NCBI RefSeq assembly: GCF_900102615.1
Contig: NZ_FMYV01000002.1
Span: 267,952 to 331,951 of the forward strand
Direction: 5' to 3'
Length of the DNA: 64,000 nucleotides
Source: Geotoga petraea
GTDB lineage: Bacteria > Thermotogota > Thermotogae > Petrotogales > Petrotogaceae
Part shown: piece by piece, positions 53,666 through 63,389 of the stretch
How positions within the stretch are numbered: position 1 is the first letter of the stretch
Layout of the letters: each line of letters starts with the position of its first letter
The notes under the pieces: model-generated
Databases searched by the model: none
What the model was told of the DNA's origin: nothing
The model's input: only the letters and a program-made list of their open reading frames with translations
Made by a program: the position numbers and the translations under genes

Positions 53666-55161
53666 AGTTTGTATACTTTTGAATATTTTTCTTTTAAATA
53701 ATCCATAAAATAATCTACATTTAATTTTTCACCAGTAACTTTTCTCAATAGTTCGTTAGGTTCATATTTTTTACCGTGCTTGTGTATATTGCTTCTTAAC
53801 CAATTCAATATAGAAGAAAAATCGCCCCTTCTTATCATTTTATCGTAATCTGGGATTTCTTCTTTCATCTTGTGATAAAATTGAGCAGAAAATAAGTTTC
53901 CAAGCATATATGAAGGGAAATAACCAAAACTCCCATGAGCCCAATGTACATCTTGCAATACACCCACAGAATCATTTTCTGGTACAATATCTAAATACTC
54001 TTTCATCTTTTCATTCCATATTTTTGGTAAATCCTCCACTTTTATTCTTTCGTTTATAAGAGCTTCTTCTATTTCAAATCTTAGCATAACATGTAAATTA
54101 TATGTAACTTCATCTGCATCGACTCGTATAAGAGATTTTTCAACAATATTTATTGCTTTATAAAAATCCTCTACTGAGACATCTTTTAATTGATCAAAAG
54201 TTTTTTGCATTTCCGGATAAAAATATTTCCAAAAATCATAACTTCTTCCTAAAATATTCTCCCAAAATCTGGACTGAGATTCATGAATTCCCATAGAAGC
54301 CCCATCATATAAAGGTGTATCGACAAATTCATTTGAAATGCCTTGCTCATATAAAGCATGTCCTCCTTCATGCACAGTGGAGAAAAATGAATCCCTAATA
54401 TCCTTTTCTTGATATCTTGTTGTTATTCTCACATCACCTGGATTGATTCTTATTGTAAAAGGATGTGCTGCAACATCTAGTCTTCCAGCTTTGAAATTAT
54501 AACTCATAAGTTCAAGAACTTTTATAGATATTTCTTTTTGCTTGTTTAAATCATACTTTTCAAAAAGAAAGTCTTCTTCAGGTTTTGTACCTTTTTCAGT
54601 TAAATCATTTACAAAATCTACTAATCTTATTTTTAAATCTTCAATAATTCCTTTTAATTCTTTTGTTTTCATTCCAGGTTCATACATATCTAACAATGCA
54701 TCATATCTGTTGCCATCATATCCTAAATATTCTGCTTGTTGAATACTCATCTTTACTATCTTCTCTAAGTATGGTTGAAATATAGAAAAATCATTATTTT
54801 TCCTTGCCTCTACCCAATACTTTTGAGCATTAGATGTTGTTTTTGTTAAATCTTTAACAAATTCTTCAGGCAATTTTCTATATCTTTCATAATCCTTTTT
54901 TACCAAATCTACAATCCTCTTGTCATTTTCAGATAAATTATCATATTCATTTTTTTGAGTTAATTTATTAATTAAATCTCCCATCTCTTCAGAGGTCTCC
55001 ATCCTATAAATTTTACCAGATAATTCCCCTAATGTATTAGAGGCATACTCAAAACTTCTTTCTGGAGCACCAGTTTCAAGATCCCAATGCATTAATGACA
55101 TTATTTGATGATACTTAGAAATGTCTTTTAATTTTTCTTTTAGTTTTTCTATATAACCCAT
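53662..55161 (-). CDS. M32-family metallocarboxypeptidase (Taq carboxypeptidase type)
   Basis: Zinc carboxypeptidase of about 499 aa. The metal-binding HEGGH lies in TVHEGGHALYEQG (about residues 263-275), followed by the family's HESQSRFWENILGRS with the third ligand. Upstream HPFTIRINPGDVRITTRY is also diagnostic. It releases C-terminal residues from peptides in the cytoplasm, probably in protein catabolism. The start at 55161 has GGGGGT six bases before it; the frame opens earlier at 55179 with no site. Single-gene unit. Confidence 0.93.
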   Translation of the reverse strand: MGYIEKLKEKLKDISKYHQIMSLMHWDLETGAPERSFEYASNTLGELSGKIYRMETSEEMGDLINKLTQKNEYDNLSENDKRIVDLVKKDYERYRKLPEEFVKDLTKTTSNAQKYWVEARKNNDFSIFQPYLEKIVKMSIQQAEYLGYDGNRYDALLDMYEPGMKTKELKGIIEDLKIRLVDFVNDLTEKGTKPEEDFLFEKYDLNKQKEISIKVLELMSYNFKAGRLDVAAHPFTIRINPGDVRITTRYQEKDIRDSFFSTVHEGGHALYEQGISNEFVDTPLYDGASMGIHESQSRFWENILGRSYDFWKYFYPEMQKTFDQLKDVSVEDFYKAINIVEKSLIRVDADEVTYNLHVMLRFEIEEALINERIKVEDLPKIWNEKMKEYLDIVPENDSVGVLQDVHWAHGSFGYFPSYMLGNLFSAQFYHKMKEEIPDYDKMIRRGDFSSILNWLRSNIHKHGKKYEPNELLRKVTGEKLNVDYFMDYLKEKYSKVYKL

Positions 55162-55301
55162 TTTTCTACCCCCTAACATTAATTATAAAATTATTATAAC
55201 ACATTGATTAATTCAATAATAAATATTTTTTCAATTTGTTTATTTATTAATATTCTTTTTTAGTATATAATGTATACGAATGAAAAAATAGGAGGGATAC
55301 C

Positions 55302-56420
55302 ATGCTTAAAAACTCGAGAAGCACTTACGCAGAAATTAATATTGACAATTATCTTCACAATTTAGAATATATTTCTAAGAAAACAAACACTGAGGTTATG
55401 CCTGTTTTAAAGGCTGATGCTTATGGGCACAATAAAATTACCCTTGCAAAATGTGCTGTAAAAGAAGGATACAAAAGGTTCGCTGTTGCTTTTTTGGAAG
55501 AAGCATTAGATTTGATAAATAATGATATAAAAAAACCTATTTTAATATTTAACTACATAAACCCTAAATCACTAAAAAGATACACTTATTTTAGTGATTT
55601 TTTAATCCCTACAATTCATTCGTTAAACAATTTGAAAACTCTGATCAGCGAATTAGGAGAAGAAATTAATAAATTTAAATTTCATTTAAATTTTAACACT
55701 GGCATTAACAGAATAGGTATTCAAGAAAATGAAATTGAAAATATAATAGCTATAATAAAAAACAAAAATATAAATATAGAAGGTATATATTCTCATTACG
55801 CTACAGCCGATAGTTTAGATGACTATGTAGATTATCAATATAACAATTTTTTAAGAATTATAAAAATTTTTAAAGATAGAGAAATAGAATATAAATTCAA
55901 ACACATGTCTAATTCTGCTGCCTGTCTTTATTATCCGGAAAGAAGTTTAGATATAGTTAGACCTGGAATCGCAAGTTTTGGTTTACAACCTTCAAATATA
56001 AAAAAAGATGAAAACATAAAACCTGTTATGGAATTAAAAAGTATTGTTGCAAAAATAAACACCTGCAAAAAGGGTGATACAATAGGTTATGGAAGAACCC
56101 ACATAATAGATAAGAATTCTAAGACAGCTATAATTCCAATAGGATATGCTGATGGGTATCCAAGAATTTTATCTAACAAATCACATGTTCTAATCAAAAA
56201 CAAATTATATAAAGTCATAGGAAATGTTTCTATGGATCAAATTGTTATAGAAATAAAAGATGATGATATAATGGTTGGAGATGAAGTGATTCTTTTTGGA
56301 AAAAAGCCATCTGCTGAACATTTGGCAAATCTTGCTAATACACTTAACTATGAGATTACTTGTGGTGTAAGCAGTAGAGTACCAAGAGTATTTATAAAGG
56401 GAGGTTCTTACTTTGAATAA
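55302..56420 (+). CDS. alr: Alanine racemase
   Basis: PLP enzyme making D-alanine for peptidoglycan, 372 aa. The PLP lysine is in MPVLKADAYGHNK (residues 32-44), and the catalytic tyrosine is in GYGRTHIIDK. The C-terminal VSMDQIVIEI is typical. GGAGGG precedes the ATG. A TATAAT box at 55265-55270 (TATATAATG) is a likely promoter. It overlaps the YhaM-like gene by 8 bases. Together with ddl downstream it supplies D-Ala-D-Ala. Confidence 0.95.
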   Translation: MLKNSRSTYAEINIDNYLHNLEYISKKTNTEVMPVLKADAYGHNKITLAKCAVKEGYKRFAVAFLEEALDLINNDIKKPILIFNYINPKSLKRYTYFSDFLIPTIHSLNNLKTLISELGEEINKFKFHLNFNTGINRIGIQENEIENIIAIIKNKNINIEGIYSHYATADSLDDYVDYQYNNFLRIIKIFKDREIEYKFKHMSNSAACLYYPERSLDIVRPGIASFGLQPSNIKKDENIKPVMELKSIVAKINTCKKGDTIGYGRTHIIDKNSKTAIIPIGYADGYPRILSNKSHVLIKNKLYKVIGNVSMDQIVIEIKDDDIMVGDEVILFGKKPSAEHLANLANTLNYEITCGVSSRVPRVFIKGGSYFE

Positions 56421-57432
56421 TGAGGGAATGTCATTAGGTGAAATGCTTAATAATTCTAATAGCAACGATTTTATTTATGAAAAAATAAATTTTATTAATG
56501 AATTAGAACCCGGAACATTTGTTGAAATACAAGGTAAGCTTATCAGTAAAAGAATTCAAAATACAAAAGATGGTAAAAATTTTTTATTGCTTACAATAGC
56601 TGATAAAACAGGTTCCTTAAGAGGAATTGATTGGTTTAACCCAGAAAAAAATGAAAAGATAAATCTTGGTGATATTATAAAAATTAGAGGAAAAATAGTA
56701 GTTTTTGATTCAAGGCTTCAAATAAATATTGACAAAAATACTGATGCAGTTGAAAAAGTTCCTTATGAAGATATAGAAGAAAACAAATTTTTAGTTGAAA
56801 GCAAATTAGATAGTAACCAACTTATCAATAAGTTAAAAAAATATATAGATATGATAAATATTGAAGAATTGAAAAACTCTTTAAATACTATTTTTTTTGA
56901 TTCTAATTTATCTAACTCTTATAAGAATTCACCTGCCGCAATGTCTATACATCATGCTTATAAACATGGACTTTTAGAACACTCTTTGAGCGTATTAAAT
57001 ATTTCTTTAAAAATTTGTGAAAATTATGATTATAATTTAAATAAAGATATACTAATTGCTGGATCATTATTACATGATATAGGGAAAATAAAAGAATATA
57101 AAATAACAAAATCTGGAATAGATAAAACTGACCTTGGAGAAATGATAGGCCACATGAATATAGGTATAACCCTTTTAGAACCCTTTTTGAGCACAGTTAA
57201 TGAAGATATCAAAAACCATATATATCACATTATACTATCTCATCATGGAGAAATAGAATATGGATCACCAGTATTACCTAAAACTATGGAAGCTATGATA
57301 ATACACTTTGCAGATAATATTGACTCAAAATTGGTTCAAATAGATCAAACAATCAAAGATACAATAAATGAAAATCCAGACTCAAAATGGACAAATTTTG
57401 AAAAAAGACTTGGAAGAAAATTTAAAATTTAA
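56413..57432 (+). CDS. YhaM-like 3'-5' exoribonuclease (OB fold + HD domain)
   Basis: Nuclease candidate of 339 aa with an N-terminal OB-fold (about residues 30-120, LTIADKTGSLRGIDWF) and a C-terminal HD domain: H of HHAYKHGLLEHSLSVL, HD in GSLLHDIGKIKEY, and late HH of ILSHHGEIEYGSP (metal ligands). This is the arrangement of the YhaM/CBF1 family, which trims RNA and DNA 3' ends. TTG start with GGGAGG upstream, overlapping alr by 8 bases. topA follows after 19 bases. Confidence 0.85.
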   Translation: MNNEGMSLGEMLNNSNSNDFIYEKINFINELEPGTFVEIQGKLISKRIQNTKDGKNFLLLTIADKTGSLRGIDWFNPEKNEKINLGDIIKIRGKIVVFDSRLQINIDKNTDAVEKVPYEDIEENKFLVESKLDSNQLINKLKKYIDMINIEELKNSLNTIFFDSNLSNSYKNSPAAMSIHHAYKHGLLEHSLSVLNISLKICENYDYNLNKDILIAGSLLHDIGKIKEYKITKSGIDKTDLGEMIGHMNIGITLLEPFLSTVNEDIKNHIYHIILSHHGEIEYGSPVLPKTMEAMIIHFADNIDSKLVQIDQTIKDTINENPDSKWTNFEKRLGRKFKI

Positions 57433-57451
57433 CAGTTAGGAGGATTATTTA

Positions 57452-59713
57452 ATGCCAACAAAAAAATCAAAATATGTAGTAATAGTTGAATCACCTGCTA
57501 AAGCTAAAACGATTGAAAGATATTTAGGAAAAGACTATGAGGTTATTGCCTCAAAAGGACATATTCGTGATTTACCAAAAAAATCTTTTGGAGTAGATAT
57601 AGAAAATAATTTTGACCCAGAATTTGAAATTATGCCAGGGAAAAAGACGGTCATTACCGAAATAAAGAAAAAAGTTAAAAATAAAAAAGTTTTACTTGCA
57701 GCGGATATGGATAGAGAAGGAGAAGCCATAGCTTGGCATTTAGCTAATATTTTAAAACTTGACGAAAAGGAAAATAATAGAATCATTTTTACTGAAATAA
57801 CCAAAAGCACTATCAATAAATCTATTAATGAACCTCAAAAAATTGATCTAAAAAAAGTTGATGCGCAATTAGCAAGAAGAATACTTGACAGAATTGTTGG
57901 TTATAAAGTAAGCCCTTTAGTTTGGAAAGTTTTGAAAAATTATAAGACTAGTGCGGGTAGAGTTCAGTCTGCTGCATTAAAAGTTATGATAGACAGGGAA
58001 AGAGAGATATTCAAATTTAAACCAAAAGAATTTTTCAAAATCTTTCTTGATTATAAAAACCAAAAGATTCCACTCGTAAGGGAAAATGGAAAAAGGTTAA
58101 AACAAGAAAATATAGACAAAGAAAAAAAAGATGAAATCTTAAATTATTTGAAAAAAAGAGAAATTTCTTTAAACCAAACCACATCTAAAAAAAATAAAAG
58201 AAAACAACCATCCCCTTTTATAACCAGCACACTGCAACAAGCTGCTATTAACTATCTTGGTTGGACTTCTAAAAAAACTATGCAAATAGCTCAGAAATTA
58301 TATGAAGGTATTGATACTTCTGATGGTCAAATAGCATTTATAACATATATGAGAACAGATTCCACAAGAATATCCGATGAAGCACAAAATAGTGCAAAAA
58401 AGTATTTAAAAGATAATTATGGAGAAAAATATTCAGGGAAATATACGCAAAAAAAATCTAAACAAAAAACCCAAGATGCGCATGAGGCAATAAGGCCTAC
58501 AAATATTTTTATTGATGAAAACAAAGCAAAAAGTCTTTTAAAAGGAGACTATTTAAAACTTTATAAGCTCATTTGGAGTAGGTTTATGGCATCTCAAACA
58601 TCAGCCTCAATCTATGATGAGACAAAATATATAATATCAGATGAAGATAAAAAATATGATTTTGAAATCACATCCAAAAAAAGAATTTTTGATGGATTTG
58701 AAAAATTTTGGAATTATGGAAATTCGGAGATCGAATTTGAAATGCAAGAAGCTGAAAAAGTTGATAAAAAACATTTAAAAACAGAGCAAAAAGAAACTAC
58801 TCCTCCTTCAAGATTTTCTGAAGCTACATTAGTTAAAGAATTAGAGTCAAATGGTGTTGGAAGGCCATCAACATATTCAACAATAATAAGTACTTTGTTA
58901 ACCCGAAAATATGTGAATAAATTTGAAAAAAAATATTTAAGGCCAACCATTGCTGGATTCATTGTAAATGACTTTTTAGAAAATAACTTTCCGGAAATAG
59001 TGGATATCAATTTTACAGCAAGAATGGAAAAAGATTTAGATGAAATAGAAGAAGGTGAAAATAATTCTAAAAAAGTATTGAATGAATTTTATTCTAACTT
59101 TGAAAACTTTTTTGAGAATGCTGAAAAGAAAATAAAAGAAGATAAATTAGACATAAACTACATGAGTGATGTTAAATGCTCAAAATGTGATAGACAAATG
59201 AAACTAAATTTTGGAAGATATGGCTTTTACTTGTCTTGTGAAGAAAAAGATTGTAAGGAAACCCAAAAAATACCTTTCTATGCTTATGGAATAACTCTGA
59301 ATGATAAATTGTACATATCAGAATTTTTGAAAGATTTCAAAGAGAATAATAATGTTGAAATAGGTGAAAAATGTCCTAAATGTGGTTCTGAATTGGTACT
59401 CAAAAAAGGTAGGTTTGGAGAATTTATAGCATGTTCTAACTATCCTGACTGTAAATTCACTAAATCAGTTCCTGCAAGAGGCAATTGCCCTGTTTGTGGT
59501 TCAGAAGTTGGAAAAATGAAAAGCAAAAGAGGTAAAATATACTTTAAGTGTACAAACAAAGATTGTGGAGAGATGTTCTGGAATGAACCATCTGGTTTCA
59601 ACGATCCAGAAACTGGAGATCCATTATTCTATTATTATAAACAAAGAGAAGAAAAATTATACAATCCTAAAACAAAAACATTCTATGATAAAGAGGAGAT
59701 AGAAGAAGATTGA
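57452..59713 (+). CDS. topA: DNA topoisomerase I
   Basis: Type IA topoisomerase (753 aa) that relaxes negative supercoils. TOPRIM: VIVESPAKAKTIERYLG with the catalytic glutamate (residue 11 region) and AADMDREGEAIAWHL with the DxD. The active tyrosine is in AFITYMRTDSTR (about residue 295). Three C-terminal zinc-ribbon-like modules occur from about 575 on, each with paired cysteines (CSKCDRQM...CEEKDC, CPKCGSEL...CSNYPDC, CPVCGSEV...CTNKDC). AGGAGG precedes the ATG. It overlaps ddl by 4 bases. Confidence 0.97.
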   Translation: MPTKKSKYVVIVESPAKAKTIERYLGKDYEVIASKGHIRDLPKKSFGVDIENNFDPEFEIMPGKKTVITEIKKKVKNKKVLLAADMDREGEAIAWHLANILKLDEKENNRIIFTEITKSTINKSINEPQKIDLKKVDAQLARRILDRIVGYKVSPLVWKVLKNYKTSAGRVQSAALKVMIDREREIFKFKPKEFFKIFLDYKNQKIPLVRENGKRLKQENIDKEKKDEILNYLKKREISLNQTTSKKNKRKQPSPFITSTLQQAAINYLGWTSKKTMQIAQKLYEGIDTSDGQIAFITYMRTDSTRISDEAQNSAKKYLKDNYGEKYSGKYTQKKSKQKTQDAHEAIRPTNIFIDENKAKSLLKGDYLKLYKLIWSRFMASQTSASIYDETKYIISDEDKKYDFEITSKKRIFDGFEKFWNYGNSEIEFEMQEAEKVDKKHLKTEQKETTPPSRFSEATLVKELESNGVGRPSTYSTIISTLLTRKYVNKFEKKYLRPTIAGFIVNDFLENNFPEIVDINFTARMEKDLDEIEEGENNSKKVLNEFYSNFENFFENAEKKIKEDKLDINYMSDVKCSKCDRQMKLNFGRYGFYLSCEEKDCKETQKIPFYAYGITLNDKLYISEFLKDFKENNNVEIGEKCPKCGSELVLKKGRFGEFIACSNYPDCKFTKSVPARGNCPVCGSEVGKMKSKRGKIYFKCTNKDCGEMFWNEPSGFNDPETGDPLFYYYKQREEKLYNPKTKTFYDKEEIEED

Positions 59714-60594
59714 AAATAGGGGTCATCTATGGAGGAAACTCCAATGAAAAAGAAATTTCTATAAAAAGTCTTGAAAATGTTGAAAAGTCTTTAAAAAATT
59801 TAGGATATAATTATGAAAAATTTGAAAGTAATGATATACAACTTCATGAAAAGATCATAAACAAAGATCTTATTTTGAATATAGTACACGGTGAATTTGG
59901 TGAAGATGGAAAATTACAAGGATATCTAGATATATTTGACAAAAAATACACATCATCTCCATCAGAAACTTGCAACATATGTTTCGATAAATACCTTTTT
60001 TACAACATTTTTTTTGAAAAATTGAATATTCCCAAAATGATAAAAACAGATAAATATATAAATCCACCATTTGATTTTCCTTTAATATTAAAACCAAGAA
60101 GAGGTGGTTCAAGTAAAGGCATATACATAATCCATGATCAAAGTAATTATAAAAAATATCTCAAAATAAATATAGATACGTTTGGCGACACCTTAATACA
60201 AAAATATGTCAAAGGAAGAGAATTCACACTTTCTATAATAGAGAAATCTGGGGAATTCATAATTCTACCTTTATTAGAAATAATACCAAAAAATGAGTTC
60301 TATGATTATAATGCAAAATATACTGAAGGAAAGGCAAAATTAACTATAAACCACGAAGTTCATAAAAATTATAAAAAGCAAATTGAAAATATTTTTTTTA
60401 CTTTAAGAGAAGTTTTATGTTTTAGAGATATGCTGAGAATAGATTTTATAATATCTGAAGAAAAGATATATGTTTTAGAAGTTAACACAGTACCAGGTTT
60501 AACAAAATTGAGTGATTTACCAATTTCTGCAAACGCTCACGGAATAAATTTTGATAAATTGATCAATATTTTTATAAATAATCACATAAAATAA
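59710..60594 (+). CDS. ddl: D-alanine-D-alanine ligase
   Basis: ATP-grasp enzyme joining two D-Ala for peptidoglycan, 294 aa, a little short for Ddl. The N-terminal IGVIYGGNSNEKEISIKS, HGEFGEDGKLQGYLDI (about residues 60-75), ATP-binding LILKPRRGGSSKGIYII, and C-terminal VLEVNTVPGLTKLSDLP with the metal-binding E-N are present. TTG start overlapping topA. It lies between topA and hslV in one plus-strand operon; alr three genes upstream supplies its substrate. Confidence 0.92.
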   Translation: MKIGVIYGGNSNEKEISIKSLENVEKSLKNLGYNYEKFESNDIQLHEKIINKDLILNIVHGEFGEDGKLQGYLDIFDKKYTSSPSETCNICFDKYLFYNIFFEKLNIPKMIKTDKYINPPFDFPLILKPRRGGSSKGIYIIHDQSNYKKYLKINIDTFGDTLIQKYVKGREFTLSIIEKSGEFIILPLLEIIPKNEFYDYNAKYTEGKAKLTINHEVHKNYKKQIENIFFTLREVLCFRDMLRIDFIISEEKIYVLEVNTVPGLTKLSDLPISANAHGINFDKLINIFINNHIK

Positions 60595-60608
60595 TAGAGG
60601 TGATGTAA

Positions 60609-61139
60609 GTGAAATTAGAAGGAACAACAATTGTTGGTGTTAGAAAAAACGGAAAAACAGTAATTGCAGGTGACGGACAAGTAACAATGGGAGACACAAT
60701 ATTCAAAGGAACCGCAAGAAAAGTCAGAAGACTTGGGGACGGAAATGTTATTTCTGGATTTGCTGGTTCTGTTGCAGATGCTTTTGCCTTATATGAAAGA
60801 TTTGAAGGAAAATATAGGGCTTCAAATGGAAATCTTTTAAAAGCAGCTATAGAACTTACAAAAGAATGGAGAATGGACAAAGCATTAAGAAAGTTAGAAG
60901 CAATGCTTATGGTAGCTGATAAAGATCATTTATTATTAATTTCAGGAAATGGCGAAGTTATGGAACCAGAAGAAGATATTTTGGCTATTGGTAGCGGAGG
61001 AGCTTATGCTCAAGCAGCAGCAAAAGCTTTAACGAGATATACTGATATGGACGCTGAAGAAGTGGCAAAACAATCATTATTAATTGCAGGTGAAATATGT
61101 ATATACACAAACCAAAACATTACAGTGGAGGTAATTTAA
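60609..61139 (+). CDS. hslV: ATP-dependent protease peptidase subunit HslV
   Basis: Threonine protease of the HslUV complex, 176 aa. The mature N terminus is the Thr-Thr of [12 protein letters not shown], after a five-residue propeptide, as in the Thermotoga enzyme. [22 protein letters not shown] and [14 protein letters not shown] are family signatures. GTG start with GAGGTGAT upstream. The unfoldase gene hslU, usually adjacent, is not here: a NUDIX gene starts directly behind it. Confidence 0.95.
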   Translation: MKLEGTTIVGVRKNGKTVIAGDGQVTMGDTIFKGTARKVRRLGDGNVISGFAGSVADAFALYERFEGKYRASNGNLLKAAIELTKEWRMDKALRKLEAMLMVADKDHLLLISGNGEVMEPEEDILAIGSGGAYAQAAAKALTRYTDMDAEEVAKQSLLIAGEICIYTNQNITVEVI

Positions 61140-61754
61140 TTGTCTGAAAAAGTTTGGGTGTGCCCAACAGATTTGATTAAAAAAAGTTTTGGAAACTTGA
61201 AATCTTTCAATGAAATAAAGTTTGTAGACCTCAAACAAATCTTTGAAAATTCATATTTTAAAAACAGAGAAGACGTTGAAAATGATGAAACACTCAGACA
61301 ATTAATTCCTTATGTCGTATTTCAAAAAGAAACTGGTGAAATTTTAGTTGTTAAAAGGACTAAAAATCAGTCTGAAAAAAGGCTTCACGACAAAATTTCT
61401 GTAGGAATTGGAGGTCATATAAACCCCGTAGATGAAGAAGAATATTCAGCAGAAATGACATTTTTCAACGGATTAAACAGAGAGATTAACGAAGAATTAA
61501 TAATCAACAAATTAAACAAATTGGAATATATTGGAATTATATACGATAGTTCAAATCCTGTTTCCAGAGTACATATGGGCATATTATTTCTTGCAAAAGT
61601 AAACGATGCAGAGATAAATGAAAAAGAAAACTTTGAAAGTGATTGGATGCTTCCTTCAGAAATAGTTAAATTAGATACTACAAAGATGGAAGATTGGACT
61701 AAAGTATCTTTAAAAGCTTTAGAAGTACCAATAGTGGGAAAAAATGAAAATTAA
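61140..61754 (+). CDS. NUDIX-domain protein
   Basis: A 204-residue NUDIX-type hydrolase. The NUDIX box is GGHINP...LNREINEELII (about residues 93-122): the G, RE and EE positions are kept, but the first part is longer than the standard box because of the EEEYSAEMTFFNG stretch. The N-terminal VWVCPTDLIKKSFG is typical of a family found near hslV/ispE-type genes in Thermotogota and Firmicutes. Substrate unknown. TTG start directly after hslV (GGAGGT upstream), overlapping ispE by 11 bases. Confidence 0.82.
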   Translation: MSEKVWVCPTDLIKKSFGNLKSFNEIKFVDLKQIFENSYFKNREDVENDETLRQLIPYVVFQKETGEILVVKRTKNQSEKRLHDKISVGIGGHINPVDEEEYSAEMTFFNGLNREINEELIINKLNKLEYIGIIYDSSNPVSRVHMGILFLAKVNDAEINEKENFESDWMLPSEIVKLDTTKMEDWTKVSLKALEVPIVGKNEN

Positions 61755-62511
61755 AGCCCCAGCAAAAATAAATTTATATCTCGATGTTGTTGGAAAGAAA
61801 AAAGACGGATATCATGAAATAGTAACTCTTTTCAATACAATTAAAATGCACGATGTTTTAGACATCAATTTTTCTGAAAAAGAATACTTTACATCAAATA
61901 AAAATTTCAACATACCTTGGAAAAACAACATCATAAAAAAAACCATAGATACATTTAAAAATGAAACGGGATTCAAATTTAACCTTAATATTTCTTTAGA
62001 AAAACATATACCTCAAGGTGGAGGCCTTGGAGGAGGATCAGCAGATGCAGCTGCTGTTCTTCGTTTTTTAAAAGAACCATACCAAATTAGCGACAGCGAT
62101 ATAATCAAAATAGGTGCTAAGGTTGGAGCTGATGTTCCATTTATGATATTTAACGGAACTGCTATAGGTAAATCTATTGGAGAAGATTTAGAATATCTTG
62201 AACCTTTAGATTTAGATATAGATATTCACCCTCAAGGAATAGTTATAAACACAGGAGAAATGTACAAGTTAATAGACAAAAATTGGTCAAGTTTAATACA
62301 CAATGGAAATCCTCATGACTTATACAAAGCGCTGAAAAATAAAGACATTAAAAATATAAAATTTAACTTATTCAATATTTTCGAACAAGTAGTATTCCCT
62401 TTGAACCCGAGTATTTACGATAATAAAAATAGGTTAGAAAATAAGAACACTTTTTGTTTAATGTCTGGATCTGGAAGTACTCTATTCACAATAAAAAACA
62501 TGGTAGATTAA
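61744..62511 (+). CDS. ispE: 4-diphosphocytidyl-2-C-methyl-D-erythritol kinase
   Basis: GHMP kinase of the MEP isoprenoid pathway, 255 aa, slightly short. N-terminal KAPAKINLYLDVVGKKKDGYHEI is diagnostic, with the ATP loop PQGGGLGGGSADAAAVLRF (about residues 90-108) and GADVPFMIFNGTAIG. The C-terminal LMSGSGSTLFTI is present. The last codons (AAC ATG GTA GAT TAA) are half of a perfect 34-bp palindrome, so the protein ends in KNMVD like the convergent gene. Last gene of the plus-strand operon. Confidence 0.94.
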   Translation: MKIKAPAKINLYLDVVGKKKDGYHEIVTLFNTIKMHDVLDINFSEKEYFTSNKNFNIPWKNNIIKKTIDTFKNETGFKFNLNISLEKHIPQGGGLGGGSADAAAVLRFLKEPYQISDSDIIKIGAKVGADVPFMIFNGTAIGKSIGEDLEYLEPLDLDIDIHPQGIVINTGEMYKLIDKNWSSLIHNGNPHDLYKALKNKDIKNIKFNLFNIFEQVVFPLNPSIYDNKNRLENKNTFCLMSGSGSTLFTIKNMVD

Positions 62512-62526
62512 TCTACCATGTTTTTT
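62493..62526. terminator. 34-bp perfect palindrome ending two convergent genes
   Basis: AAAAAACATGGTAGATT followed by its exact reverse complement. It holds the stop codons of both ispE (62509-62511) and the binding-protein gene (62508-62510, minus), with A/T runs on both ends serving as U tracts in either direction. Confidence 0.85.
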
Positions 62527-63299
62527 ATATAATAATTTGCGATTTCTTCAGTACTTTTATTTTCAAAATCAAACATATAATTGAGTTTTCTGATTATCTC
62601 ATTACTTATTTTCCCCTTTAAATCTTTCAATACTTCTTGCACGCTATCATCTAACCCTTTTTTTGCAATAATAATAGCTTCATAAGGCGGTAATGCATTT
62701 TTGTCATCTTCTATTAAAAATAGTTCGTGCTCAATTACCCTTGAATCAGTAGTAAATCCAGTGATAAAATCTACTTCTTCATTTAATAAAGCTTTATACA
62801 TTTCATCCGGCTGATATGGAACAATATCTTTAAACTTCAATTTATAAGCCCTGTTTAATGCAGGAAGTCCATCTTTTCTTGTAATATATGGTTTTGGACA
62901 GGAAAAAATGTATTTTTCACTATTTTTAGACAACTCAGAAATAGTATTTATATCATCTATTTTTATTTTTGAAGTAATTACAAATCCACTTTCATAATCT
63001 AAATCTGTTAATAACATCATATTATCTTTTTCTAATCTTTTAGAAACTCTTTCTAAAACTAAATCATTATCCCAATTTTTCATTTCCTCTAAATTGAATA
63101 AAGCATTATATATAGTACCAGAATATTCAATATAAAAATCAATTTCTCCACTTTTAATAGAATTATAGTTAGCTTCAAGTACAGGTTCACTTACTTTTAC
63201 TTCCGATTCAATTCCTTTTATTTCTAATAATTTAGAAATAATATTTACCAATATTTTCTGTTCGTTAAAAGGTTTTGCTCCAATAATTATTTTATTCAT
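62508..63299 (-). CDS. OpuAC-type glycine betaine/osmolyte binding-domain protein, no signal peptide
   Basis: A 263-residue protein with the two-lobe fold of OpuAC-type substrate-binding proteins: IIIGAKPFNEQKILVNIISKLL at the N terminus, IDFYIEYSGTIYNALF (about residues 54-69), YQPDEMYKALLNEEVDFITG (about 160-180) and the GLDDSVQEVLKDLKGKIS C-terminal helix. It starts directly at the first strand, with no signal peptide or lipobox, and no permease or ATPase lies nearby. It may act in the cytoplasm or have lost its export signal. AGGAGG precedes the ATG. Its end overlaps ispE by 4 bases. Confidence 0.8.
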   Translation of the reverse strand: MNKIIIGAKPFNEQKILVNIISKLLEIKGIESEVKVSEPVLEANYNSIKSGEIDFYIEYSGTIYNALFNLEEMKNWDNDLVLERVSKRLEKDNMMLLTDLDYESGFVITSKIKIDDINTISELSKNSEKYIFSCPKPYITRKDGLPALNRAYKLKFKDIVPYQPDEMYKALLNEEVDFITGFTTDSRVIEHELFLIEDDKNALPPYEAIIIAKKGLDDSVQEVLKDLKGKISNEIIRKLNYMFDFENKSTEEIANYYIKNMVD

Positions 63300-63389
63300 A
63301 AAATAACCTCCTTATGTTATAATTTGAAATCATTTCAATTATAACATAATAAGTCTAAATTAAATAAAAAGCTAAAAGCTTTTTCAGAT

